NCBI GenBank assembly: GCA_964434165.1
Contig: CAYSUS010000015.1
Span: 1-64,000, forward strand
DNA: 64,000 bases
Direction of reading: 5' to 3'
DNA from: CAYSUS01 sp964434165
GTDB taxonomy: Bacteria > Planctomycetota > Planctomycetia > Pirellulales > Thermoguttaceae
The translations under genes were made by a program, and so were the position numbers. This document shows positions 33,715-41,804 of the stretch, piece after piece (position 1 is the stretch's first letter; each line of letters begins with the position of its first letter). The notes beneath the pieces were generated by a model. That model was given only the letters and a program-made list of their open reading frames with translations, ran no database searches and was not told where the DNA came from.

Positions 33715-36330
33715 ATGAAACGCCATGACTACACTGTGATAGGGCGAAACTTCCTGGCCGGATCGGCCATCGCGATCCTCGCGCTGGCAGGCGGCTACTT
33801 GCAGAAAGACCGGTCCCCTTGGTCCGATGGAACGGCCCGCGCCGCCGACGCTGTCGCGACGCCCGCAGGAGCCGAGTCTTCGCTTGCGCCCCAGACGACG
33901 GGCGTGCTCGGCTCGCCCGGTGCGACGACGACGATTGACGGCAAGCATCTGCCGCCCCCCGACCCGGAGTTCGGCGGCGTCGTTAAGCAGGAAGCGCTGC
34001 AGTCGAAGCCCTGGTGGGCACCGCGCGTCGTGCCTCCGAAGGAAGCGCCGAACATTCTGCTGATCATCACCGACGACGCCGGCTTCGGGGTGCCGAGCAC
34101 GTTCGGCGGCGTCATCCCGACACCGACGATGGACCGTATCGCGAACGAGGGATTGCGCTATACGCGCGTGTTCTCCACCGCGCTCTGCTCCCCGACGCGC
34201 GCGGCGCTGATCACGGGACGAAACCATCACTCCGTTGGCTTCGGCGTCATCTCGGAGCAATCCACAGGCTTCCCCGGTTACAACAGCGTCATACCCAGGG
34301 ACAAGGCGACCATCGGGAGGATCCTGCGCGACAACGGCTATTGCACGGCCTGGTTCGGCAAGGACCACAATACGCCGGCGTTCGCGGCCAGTCAGGTGGG
34401 GCCGTTCGACCAATGGCCCACGGGGATGGGCTTCGAGTACTTCTACGGCTTCGTCGGCGGTGACGCCAACCAGTGGCAGCCGAACCTGTTCCGCAACACC
34501 ACGCAGATCTATCCGTTCCGGGACAAGGAGCCCGGCACGTGGAACCTGGTCACTGCGATGGCCGATGACGCCATCGACTACATCTCACGCATGCACCAGA
34601 CCGACCCCTCGAAGCCGATCTTCATCAAGTACGCTCCGGGCGCCACGCACGCGCCGTTTCATCCGACGGCGGAGTGGGTGAAGAAGATCCAAGACATGCA
34701 CCTGTTCGATGACGGCTATAACAAGCTGCGCGAGACCATCTTTGAGAATCAGAAGAGACTCGGCGTGATCCCCCGGGATGCGAAGCTGGCGCCTTGGCCG
34801 GACGAACACCTGAAGCCCTGGGACCAACTCACCGACCAGGAGAAGAAGCTCTTCATCAAGCAGGTGGAGATCTTCGCGGCCTACGCGGCCTACAGCGACC
34901 ACGAGATTGGACGGGTGGTCGACGCCTTTGAGGAAGCGGGCCGGCTCGACAACACCCTGATCATCTACATCAACGGCGATAACGGCACCAGCGCCGAAGG
35001 CGGTCCACTCGGTACGCCCAATGAAGTGGCGTTCTTCAACGGCATTAACATGATGCCGGTCGACGTGCAGATGAAGTGGTACGACGTGTGGGGCACGGAG
35101 CAGACCTACAATCATATGTCGGCCGGGTGGTCTTGGGCCTTCGACACGCCTTTCGACTGGTTCAAGCAAAACGCCTCGCGGCTGGGCGGCATCAACCAGA
35201 ACATGGTGGTGTCGTGGCCGGCGCGGATCAAAGACAAGGGCGCCTCGCGCGAACAGTTCATCCACGTGATTGATGTTGTACCCACCCTCCTGGAAGTGAC
35301 CGGGATCCCGGCGCCCGAGGAAGTGGACGGCATCGAGCAGGCGCCGATCGAAGGCACGAGCTTCGCCTACACCTTCGACGCGGCGAACGCGAAGGCGCCG
35401 TCGCGCCACAAGACGCAGTACTTCGAGATGATGGGCCAGTACGCGCTCTATGATGACGGCTGGCTCTTGAGCACGAAGGTGAACCGCGCCCCCTGGGAGG
35501 CCTACGGGGCGGCGAACCCCGATCCGCTGAACAACCAGGTGTTCCAGCTCTACGATCTGTCGAAGGACTTCAACCAGACCAACGACATCGCCGCCGAGCA
35601 TCCGGAGAAGGTCAAGGAACTGCGCGAGAAGTTCGTCGCCGAGGCGAAGAAGTATCAAGTCTTCCCCATGGATGCGTCGGTGGCCGCCCGCGTCATCGCG
35701 CCGCGCCCGAACATCACGGCCGGCCGCTCGGAGTTCGTCTATACCAGGCCGATGACCGGACTGCCGCAAGGCGACTCGCCACTGCTGTTGAACACGTCGT
35801 ACACGATCACGGCCGACATCGAAGTGCCCGAGGGCGGCGCCGAGGGAATGCTCTTGACCTCGGGCGGCCGGTTTGCCGGTTACGGCTTCTACCTGCTCAA
35901 GGGCAAGCCGGTTTTCCTCTGGAACATGCTGGACTTGAAACGCATCAAGTGGGAAGGGCCCGAGGCCCTCGCGCCGGGTCAGCACACGCTGGAGTTCGAC
36001 TTTCAGTACGACGGCCTCGGCGTGGGCACGCTGGCCTACAACAGCATGAGCGGCTTGGGGCGCGGCGGCACGGGCAAGCTGAAAGTCGACGGGAAGGTAG
36101 TGCAAACGATCGCCTTGAAGAAGACGTTGGGCATGATCCTCCAGTGGGACGAGAGCTTCGACGTCGGCTCCGACACGCTCACCGGCGTGAACGACGCGGA
36201 CTACAAGCCGCCGTTCGCCTTCACCGGCAAGCTCAACAAGCTGACGATCAGAGTGGACCGGCCCGAGCTGTCGCCCGAGGACATCGAGAAGCTCAAGGCG
36301 GCCCAACGCAACAACAGGATGAGCGAGTAG
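33715..36330 (+). CDS. Large arylsulfatase (formylglycine type)
   Basis: 871 residues, ATG at 33715 preceded by GGAAGG. An N-terminal membrane helix (about 12-28) acts as signal or anchor. Calcium ligands D120-D121 in 'LLIITDDAGFG'; formylglycine motif C158-SPTR-AALITGR, the classical CxPxR. 'WFGKDHNTP' and 'INGDNGTSAEGG' are further active-site motifs. Residues about 700-871 form a beta-sandwich ('GMLLTSGGRFAGYGFYLLKGKPVFLWNM'). This long arylsulfatase type is widespread in proteobacteria and planctomycetes and acts on aryl or steroid-like sulfate esters in the literature; substrate here unknown. It contains no obvious lesion. Next gene is convergent. Confidence 0.92.
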   Translation: MKRHDYTVIGRNFLAGSAIAILALAGGYLQKDRSPWSDGTARAADAVATPAGAESSLAPQTTGVLGSPGATTTIDGKHLPPPDPEFGGVVKQEALQSKPWWAPRVVPPKEAPNILLIITDDAGFGVPSTFGGVIPTPTMDRIANEGLRYTRVFSTALCSPTRAALITGRNHHSVGFGVISEQSTGFPGYNSVIPRDKATIGRILRDNGYCTAWFGKDHNTPAFAASQVGPFDQWPTGMGFEYFYGFVGGDANQWQPNLFRNTTQIYPFRDKEPGTWNLVTAMADDAIDYISRMHQTDPSKPIFIKYAPGATHAPFHPTAEWVKKIQDMHLFDDGYNKLRETIFENQKRLGVIPRDAKLAPWPDEHLKPWDQLTDQEKKLFIKQVEIFAAYAAYSDHEIGRVVDAFEEAGRLDNTLIIYINGDNGTSAEGGPLGTPNEVAFFNGINMMPVDVQMKWYDVWGTEQTYNHMSAGWSWAFDTPFDWFKQNASRLGGINQNMVVSWPARIKDKGASREQFIHVIDVVPTLLEVTGIPAPEEVDGIEQAPIEGTSFAYTFDAANAKAPSRHKTQYFEMMGQYALYDDGWLLSTKVNRAPWEAYGAANPDPLNNQVFQLYDLSKDFNQTNDIAAEHPEKVKELREKFVAEAKKYQVFPMDASVAARVIAPRPNITAGRSEFVYTRPMTGLPQGDSPLLLNTSYTITADIEVPEGGAEGMLLTSGGRFAGYGFYLLKGKPVFLWNMLDLKRIKWEGPEALAPGQHTLEFDFQYDGLGVGTLAYNSMSGLGRGGTGKLKVDGKVVQTIALKKTLGMILQWDESFDVGSDTLTGVNDADYKPPFAFTGKLNKLTIRVDRPELSPEDIEKLKAAQRNNRMSE

Positions 36331-36395
36331 TCGAGGGCGTCGCGGCCCGCCTTGTCGCGGTGATTCGCGGGGTTGCGGAAGGGCGGTGGCGGCCC

Positions 36396-37673
36396 CTACG
36401 AGTCGTGAAGCCAGGAATCGGGAGCCTCCGCGCGCCGGCACGAGCCGCGGCCGAAGCGCCAGGTCAGCCCGGCGCCGATCCAGTAGCTCTGGATCGCCGT
36501 GGTCGTGAACGCGCCGAGCTGCTCGGTGTCGCGGAACATGCCGCCGGCCATCAGGTCGAAGTCGATCCCCGGAAGCACGTCCACCACCCCCACCCCGAAC
36601 GAGATCCGATGCTGGCTCGTAATCGCCAGCAGGCCCTGCGAATAGCGCACCGAAGGCAGGTCGCCGGGCTGGACGACCCCGCCGAGGTCGCGACCCGGCG
36701 TGGGGTCGATGGGGTTTTCTGCCCATACGTAACCGCCCCGCAGACGGTACTGGCCCGTGGAGAGCTGCGCGCCGAGTTGGACCGCCCACTGATTGTCGTA
36801 CACGCTCTCGTAAAGCGCCGCCGCGTCCCACAATTTGTAGATCATATCGACGCCGAGGAGCAGGCGGCCGTCCAACAGCGCCGTGTTGGCCAGGCCGAAT
36901 CCGATGTTCTGCGGCAGGTCCATGCGCACGTCGGTGGCCGTCTGACCGGGACCCGGATTGAGCAGGAACGCGTTCTCGAACTTGTACGACTGCTCGGTCT
37001 GGTAATACACGCCAAACGTGGACTTCTTCGTCACCAGGTAGTTCGCCCCGACGGTGCCGCGGAGGGCGTAGGCGGACGTCATCCCGCCGAGTTCGACGAA
37101 CGGGCCGTCGAAGAACGCGATCCCCAGCGAGAGGCTCGCCCCTGCCGACAGGCGGTCGGTCAGATCGACCCCCAGGGCGAGCGGCATGTTGAAGATCGTC
37201 TGCCCGGAGTTCGTGCCGTAGCTCTCCGGCACGTCGCGGAAATCGACAAAGCCTCCGGCCGTCGTGAGAAAGCCGACGGCGAACGTGGCGGGCAGGCCCA
37301 GCTCGCTGAGCTCCTGCGTCACGCCGATGTTCCCGACCGGAGTGCCGGGCGCGGTCGATTTGGCGGAGAACGGCTGGATGCGGGGATTGGGACCGATGAT
37401 CGGGATGTTGCTGGTCTGCGTCATGTCGAACGTCGGCTCGGCCCAGCCGCCTCCAAAGAGGAACTGCGTCCCGCGGAACTGGGTCAGCGTGGCGGGATTC
37501 GCGTTGATCGCGCTGGTCAGGTCCTGGGGACGCGCGATGCTCACCCCGCCCATCCCGCCCGAGGCCGGCATGAGCGAATTGTGCAGCTCGATGCCGTAGG
37601 ACTGGCCGAATGCCGTGGAGGTGCCGCCGACCAGAAGCGCCGACACGAGGAGTCGACGTGCGATGTGCCGCAT
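36396..37673 (-). CDS. FadL/OmpP1-family outer-membrane beta-barrel protein
   Basis: 425 residues from the ATG at 37673; a longer frame upstream is not protein-like. Signal peptide ends 'STAFGQ' near residue 24. The sequence begins 'YGIELHNSLMPASGGMGGVSIARPQDLTSAINANPATLTQFRGTQF', which is the FadL-type N-terminal plug start ('PAS..GMAGAS..A...DA.....NPA'). Alternating hydrophobic strands and aromatic residues continue to a C-terminal 'WIGAGLTWRFGRG'. FadL channels import hydrophobic substrates such as fatty acids and aromatics. Next to the arylsulfatase it could admit or export a hydrophobic sulfate-ester product; this is inference. Convergent with the arylsulfatase gene. Confidence 0.82.
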   Translation of the reverse strand: MRHIARRLLVSALLVGGTSTAFGQSYGIELHNSLMPASGGMGGVSIARPQDLTSAINANPATLTQFRGTQFLFGGGWAEPTFDMTQTSNIPIIGPNPRIQPFSAKSTAPGTPVGNIGVTQELSELGLPATFAVGFLTTAGGFVDFRDVPESYGTNSGQTIFNMPLALGVDLTDRLSAGASLSLGIAFFDGPFVELGGMTSAYALRGTVGANYLVTKKSTFGVYYQTEQSYKFENAFLLNPGPGQTATDVRMDLPQNIGFGLANTALLDGRLLLGVDMIYKLWDAAALYESVYDNQWAVQLGAQLSTGQYRLRGGYVWAENPIDPTPGRDLGGVVQPGDLPSVRYSQGLLAITSQHRISFGVGVVDVLPGIDFDLMAGGMFRDTEQLGAFTTTAIQSYWIGAGLTWRFGRGSCRRAEAPDSWLHDS

Positions 37674-37959
37674 GACGGGAGCCCCCTTCTCTTCCGGTTT
37701 CGTTGGTCCCGACCAATAGACCGCTGGCGCGGACCTTCCCCCCTGGAACGAGTGATCGGCCTTTGGAGGCGATGACGGCAGGCGGTCTGCGGCGGGCGGT
37801 ATAGTCTTCCCGGCTTCCCACGGCGCCCGGTTTCCCCCGGGTGCCCGGACGGCGCGACTGCCTTGTCGGGCGGTGTCTGCGCGGGGCACGATGTCAGCGG
37901 TCCGCGTCAGGCCGCCAAGATCCCTTTGGCCAGGGCGACTTCAGGGAGACCTTGATGGA

Positions 37960-38387
37960 ATGATCCCGGGATTCCGCGAAGATGGTTACTTGCCCGACGG
38001 ACTTCACCTCGCCACGGAATCGGAAGTCGCGTTTCGCTTCGGGTCGTCCACTCCGCGCCGCCGTCGTCTGATCCTAAGGCTCCGCCGTTGGCTTGACCTT
38101 GTGCGGAATACCCGGCTGTTCGCTTTCTGGTGGATGGGAGCTTCGTTACGGCGAAGGATGATCCGCATGACGTTGACGCCGTGGTGCTACTTGCCGAGGA
38201 CTTCGAGACGCAAGTCTCCACGGGTCTGGATGCCGCGCTGTAGCTCGAGGCCATGCTCCTCACACGCGGTCCAGAGGAGATCTTCGCGGCCGAGGATTTG
38301 CGGGACTGGGAGGATTGAATAGAACTCTTTGGCAGGACACGAGAAGCCGATGGACGGCGGAAAGGGCTTGTGGAGATCGAACTGTGA
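37960..38387 (+). pseudogene. Decayed DUF6932-like (nucleotidyltransferase-like) gene
   Basis: The frame from ATG 37960 reads 'MIPGFREDGYLPDGLHLATESEVAFRFGSSTPRRRRL', then shifts frame near 38100-38112 to 'VRFLVDGSFVTAKDDPHDVDAVVLLAEDFE', with in-frame stops TAG at 38241-38243 and TGA at 38316-38318 before the end '...RTREADGRRKGLVEIEL' and TGA at 38385-38387. 'VDGSFVTAK..P.DVD' resembles the active site segment of DUF6932 proteins, which I recall as nucleotidyltransferase-fold proteins of unknown or toxin-like role. At least one frameshift and two stops make it non-functional. Confidence 0.7.
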
Positions 38388-38587
38388 TCAGGACCTGCGT
38401 GGAGTACGCATAGGCGGAACAAGAGCTGCGCGACCTTCAGCGACGCCTTGAGCAGCTTCAGCAATCGCACCCCATCGGCTTCAAGGGATTCAAGAAAGCG
38501 GGCATTCACAAGATGATCGCCCGGATTCACGAAGAGCTCGCCGTTTACGAGGGGAGCGAGGAAGCCCGCCAGACGCAGTCCAGTTGA
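38384..38587 (+). pseudogene. Decayed small coiled-coil partner gene
   Basis: A GTG at 38384 overlaps the end of the preceding pseudogene. It reads 'VIRTCVEYA', a TAG stop at 38411-38413, then 'AEQELRDLQRRLEQLQQSHPIGFKGFKKAGIHKMIARIHEELAVYEGSEEARQ' to a TGA at 38585. The charged, helical sequence is like small antitoxin or accessory proteins that follow DUF6932-type genes; the pairing is inferred from the overlap. The internal stop indicates decay. Confidence 0.6.
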
Positions 38588-38990
38588 ATGCGCGCGCGTG
38601 GCCGTGCCTTCAGCAGTGCGGTTGCGGCGGCGGCGGCGGCCGAAGCCAGGCGACTCGGACACGGCGCGGCCCCCCATTTGAGTAGAGGGGGGTGCGTCCG
38701 CTCGCCGTTTCCAGGTGCCTGCCGCCATCGAGGGGTGGTAGCACGGTCTGTTTTGAGTATGCTGTTGGGCGCGCGGCTCTTCACAAATTGGGTTTCCGTC
38801 ACTCGCTCTGGCTGCAACTCTCGTCTTGGTGCCAGGCAATGCCTGGAGATGATCACGCAGGAAACGTCAACGCAATGGCGACGTTTCGAAGCGATCAGCG
38901 TGCAATCGATATCCAGTACCACGTCGCGGCAGCCTGCTTCTCGGCGCCCTGAGTCCGCGGCGGGTCGCCGGCGCGGCGACGACCGCGTCT
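38588..38990. other. Intergenic region with degenerate sequence
   Basis: 403 bases, lower in GC than the flanks, holding no credible gene. A perfect palindrome CCAGGCA-A-TGCCTGG sits at 38832-38846. It lies between two pseudogenes and is probably debris of former genes. Confidence 0.5.
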
Positions 38991-39609
38991 GGAGTTCCAC
39001 CTTCCCCCGCCACGCAAGACGCGCTGAAAAGGGCGGTCGTCGATGCCCAGAAGATCATCACCGTCCATACGGCAGGTGATTCGGAGAATGGTTGGCGTAT
39101 CGCGCGCGATGATGGGGAGGTAGGGGGCCGCCTATACGCAGCGAGCCTACGTCGCTCTGATCGGGCTCGGTGCGAATCTCCCTGAGGACGCGATCTACCC
39201 GATGTCGGCTGCGGACGGCGACGGAAAGCCGTATCATGGACGCAATCGCTACACGATTCACTTCGACAAGGACGAGTTGCCGCCGGTCAACGGATTCTGG
39301 TCGATCACGATGTACCAAAGCGACGGCTACATGGTCGATAACCCGATCAAGCGATACGCCGTTGGGGACCGCGACGAGCTGACGTTCAACAAGGACGGCT
39401 CGCTCGATCTCCTGATCCAGCATGACTCGCCCGGGCCCGATCGCCAGGCCAACTGGCTGCCGGCGCCCGCCGACGACTTCAACCTCGTGCTGCGTCTCCA
39501 CTGGCCTCGGACGGAGATTCTCACGGGCGCCTGGAACCCGCCCCCGGTGCGGGCCTCGGCGGGCTCCCGACGCGTCCTGCCGAGATTGCGGGTCCGCAGA
39601 CTGCCGTAA
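38991..39609 (+). pseudogene. Truncated, frameshifted DUF1254/DUF1214 gene
   Basis: The frame from about 38991 reads 'PATQDALKRAVVDAQKIITVHTAGDSENGWRIARDDG', then changes frame within 39115-39130 to 'AYTQRAYVALIGLGANLPEDAIYPMSAADGDGKPYHGRNRY'. It continues with the DUF1214 signature 'PPVNGFWSITMYQSDGYMVDNP', 'YAVGDRDELTFNKDGSLDLLIQHDSPG' and 'NWLPAPADDFNLVLRLHWP' to the TAA at 39607. Only the DUF1214 half survives; the N-terminal DUF1254 half is missing. Family role is unsettled; it is often found near sulfatases in other genomes, by my recollection. Confidence 0.78.
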
Positions 39610-39733
39610 CTGGGAAGCTGATCCGGATCGCGGGGGCCGCGGCGGCGCAGGGGCCAGCAGCCAGCGAATCGCCCTGGCGTCTGACGGGAAATCCTGTCAC
39701 AATAGCCCGGTTCGGCATTCTGGAGAAGACACC

Positions 39734-40921
39734 GTGCGAATCGCGTATCTCGACTGCGCCAGCGGCATCAGCGGCGACATGACCCTGGGGGCCCTGGTCG
39801 ATGCGGGCGTGCCGCTGGAGGACCTCAACGCGGCGATCGGCTCGCTGGGCCTGCCCGGCTGCCGCCTGGTGGCCGCGGAGGTCAAGAAGAAGGGGTTCCG
39901 GGCGACGCAGGTCGTGGTCGAGCACGAGCACGAGCACGCCCACCGCCACCTGCACCACATTACGGCGATGATCGACGCCGGGCGCATGACCGACCGGCAG
40001 AAGGAGACCGCCCGGCGGATCTTCACGCGCCTGGCCGAAGCCGAGGCCCGCGTGCACGGAACGACCATCGAAAAGGTCCACTTCCACGAGGTGGGCGCGG
40101 CCGACTCGATCGCCGACATCGTGGGCGCGGCCGTGGGCCTGGACCTGTTGGGGATCGATCGGCTGGTCGCCTCGCCGGTGCCGACGGGCACGGGCCGCAT
40201 CCGCATCGCGCACGGCGATTGCAGCGTGCCCGCCCCGGCCACGGCCGAGCTGCTGGTGGGGATTCCGCTGGCCGCTTCGAGCGTGGCGCACGAGCTGACC
40301 ACGCCCACCGGCGCGGCGATCCTGGCCACGCTGGTCTCGGAGTTCGGGCCGCCGCCGGCGATGACCGTCGAGCGGATCGGCTACGGCGCGGGCCAGCGCG
40401 ACCTGGACGAGCAGGCCAATCTCTTGCGGATCATGGTCGGCCGCGGCTCCGCGCCGATCGAGAGCGACGAGGTGTGGATCCTGGAGACGAACCTGGACGA
40501 CACCAGCGGGGAATTGGTCGGCTACTGCACGGAGCAGCTCTTCCAGGCAGGGGCCCTGGACGTGTACACCGCGGCGATCCAGATGAAGAAGAACCGGCCC
40601 GCGGTGAAGCTCACGGTGCTGTGCCGCTCCGGCGACACGGCGGCCATGGAGGCGATCCTGTTCCGCGAGACGACCACGCTGGGCGTGCGCCGCTGGCCCG
40701 CCGGCCGGCACGTGCTCACGCGGCGGCCGCATGTCGTACAAACGCCCTGGGGACCGGTCGAGGGCAAGCTGGGCTTCGCCGGCGAGGGGCCGCCGCGGTT
40801 CTCGCCCGAGTTCGACGACTGCCGCCGCATCGCCGCGGAGCAGCAGGTGGCCCTTCGGGCGGTGTACGAGGCGGCGCACAAGGCCTTCGCCCCGGAAGGT
40901 CTCGAGCGGGAATGGGCATAG
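39734..40921 (+). CDS. larC: Pyridinium-3,5-bisthiocarboxylate mononucleotide nickel insertion protein
   Basis: 395 residues from a GTG at 39734, eight bases after GGAG. LarC inserts nickel into the pincer cofactor (NPN) of lactate racemase and relatives. Landmarks: N-terminal 'YLDCASGISGDMTLGALVDAG', His-rich 'EHEHEHAHRHLHHI' (about 58-72), 'VHFHEVGAADSIADIVG' and 'IESDEVWILETNLDDTSGELVGY'. Length and order are as in known LarC. No larA, larB or larE is in this window, so the nickel-pincer enzyme it serves must be elsewhere. Its TAG stop lies at the start of a palindromic repeat. Confidence 0.95.
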   Translation: MRIAYLDCASGISGDMTLGALVDAGVPLEDLNAAIGSLGLPGCRLVAAEVKKKGFRATQVVVEHEHEHAHRHLHHITAMIDAGRMTDRQKETARRIFTRLAEAEARVHGTTIEKVHFHEVGAADSIADIVGAAVGLDLLGIDRLVASPVPTGTGRIRIAHGDCSVPAPATAELLVGIPLAASSVAHELTTPTGAAILATLVSEFGPPPAMTVERIGYGAGQRDLDEQANLLRIMVGRGSAPIESDEVWILETNLDDTSGELVGYCTEQLFQAGALDVYTAAIQMKKNRPAVKLTVLCRSGDTAAMEAILFRETTTLGVRRWPAGRHVLTRRPHVVQTPWGPVEGKLGFAGEGPPRFSPEFDDCRRIAAEQQVALRAVYEAAHKAFAPEGLEREWA

Positions 40922-40978
40922 ACTTCCGAAGTCCTGAGGACTTCCGAAGTCTGGAGAAGTCTGGAGAAGTCTGGAACG
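40919..40978. repeat. Intergenic GACTTCCGAAGTC palindrome, copy 4, with GGAGAAGTCT direct repeats
   Basis: AGACTTCCGAAGTCC (40920-40934) pairs with GGACTTCCGAAGTCT (40938-40952), one mismatch, three-base loop. GGAGAAGTCT follows twice (40953-40972), a partial tandem copy of the arm. The larC stop codon TAG at 40919-40921 overlaps the start of the element. Confidence 0.8.
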
Positions 40979-41006
40979 GATGACCGTAGCTCAATGGAGT
41001 GAGCCG

Positions 41007-41558
41007 ATGATGCTTCTCGCCCAGTTCAGCCTTGCCTCAGCGGTGTTCATGCTGGCGCTGGTGTTCACGATCGGGATTCTGCTGATGCGGTCGCAGCGGC
41101 ACCTGGCGCGGCGCGACAGCTCGCCGATCGTGCGCGTCGAGCGCCCCAAGCAGCTCAAGGACCCGCGGGGCCATCACGCCCCCGAGGAGGTCGCCCGGTG
41201 GGAGGTAGGGATGCACGAGACCGCGCGGGAGCTGTCCGGCCAGTTGGAGAGCCGGATGTCGGCCCTTTTGCACCTGGTGCGGGAGGCGGACCGGGCGGCC
41301 GCGCGCCTGGAGGCCGCGATGGCGGCCGCCGCCGGGACGCCCGGCCAACCCTCCCCGGCCGCCGTCGAGGAGGACGCCGACGCCACCGCCGCACCGCCCG
41401 TCGCCGCGACAGACCCCTCCGTCCCGCCCGCGGCGGAGCGCTTCGACGAGATCTACACCCTGGCCGACTACGGCTTCGACCCGCTGGAGATCTCCCGGCG
41501 CACCGGCACCCCGGCCGGCGAGGTGCAGCTCGTCCTCAGCCTGCGCACGAGGCGGTGA
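41007..41558 (+). CDS. Membrane-anchored protein with C-terminal helix-turn-helix-like segment
   Basis: 183 residues from the ATG at 41007, eight bases after GGAG; an ATG at 40980 would add nine residues. One membrane helix (about 5-27, 'SLASAVFMLALVFTIGILLM'), a basic stretch, a likely coiled coil (about 65-105, 'ELSGQLESRMSALLHLVREADRAAARLEAAM'), a disordered Ala/Pro-rich linker, and a C-terminal 'FDEIYTLADYGFDPLEISRRTGTPAGEVQLVLSLR', which matches the DUF2802/DUF6115-like helix-turn-helix end. Function unknown; it follows larC but the repeat between them may separate expression. Confidence 0.75.
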   Translation: MMLLAQFSLASAVFMLALVFTIGILLMRSQRHLARRDSSPIVRVERPKQLKDPRGHHAPEEVARWEVGMHETARELSGQLESRMSALLHLVREADRAAARLEAAMAAAAGTPGQPSPAAVEEDADATAAPPVAATDPSVPPAAERFDEIYTLADYGFDPLEISRRTGTPAGEVQLVLSLRTRR

Positions 41559-41792
41559 GCGGGACGCATGCCGGGGGTGGGCCTCGGCCGGTTCCAACGC
41601 ATCGACGGCCGCGAAGCCGGTGATTTCGCCGACTCCCGGGGGCGCGAGAGCGGCCGCCCGGTTTCCGGGCATGTGCCCCGCCGGCTACAATACAGGCCGG
41701 CACCGAATCGGCCCAGCCGGCAGCTTGCCAAGCGCTGACGGTTTTGCAGACTCCCCTGAGCAGCCCACTCCTGCTGCGCGATGGAGTGACTC

Positions 41793-41800
41793 CGGAGGTG
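41793..41800 (+). promoter_or_regulatory. Near-perfect Shine-Dalgarno sequence
   Basis: GGAGGTGA four bases before the ATG at 41805 matches the anti-Shine-Dalgarno core almost completely, and fixes the start of the next gene. Few other starts in this window have a comparable site. Confidence 0.75.
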
Positions 41801-41804
41801 ACCC

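Noticed and set aside
34585..37821. Very long antisense open frame opposite the arylsulfatase and FadL genes
   Set aside because: It overlaps two well-supported genes and its translation is rich in Arg, His, Pro and Gly with no domain: a product of high-GC codon bias.
38692..38952. Short open frame in the 38.6-39.0 kb gap
   Set aside because: No family, signal or ribosome site; sits among decayed genes.
41686..41691. TACAAT as a -10 box before the DUF4838 gene
   Set aside because: The -35 region (TTTCCG) is poor; too weak to list as a promoter.
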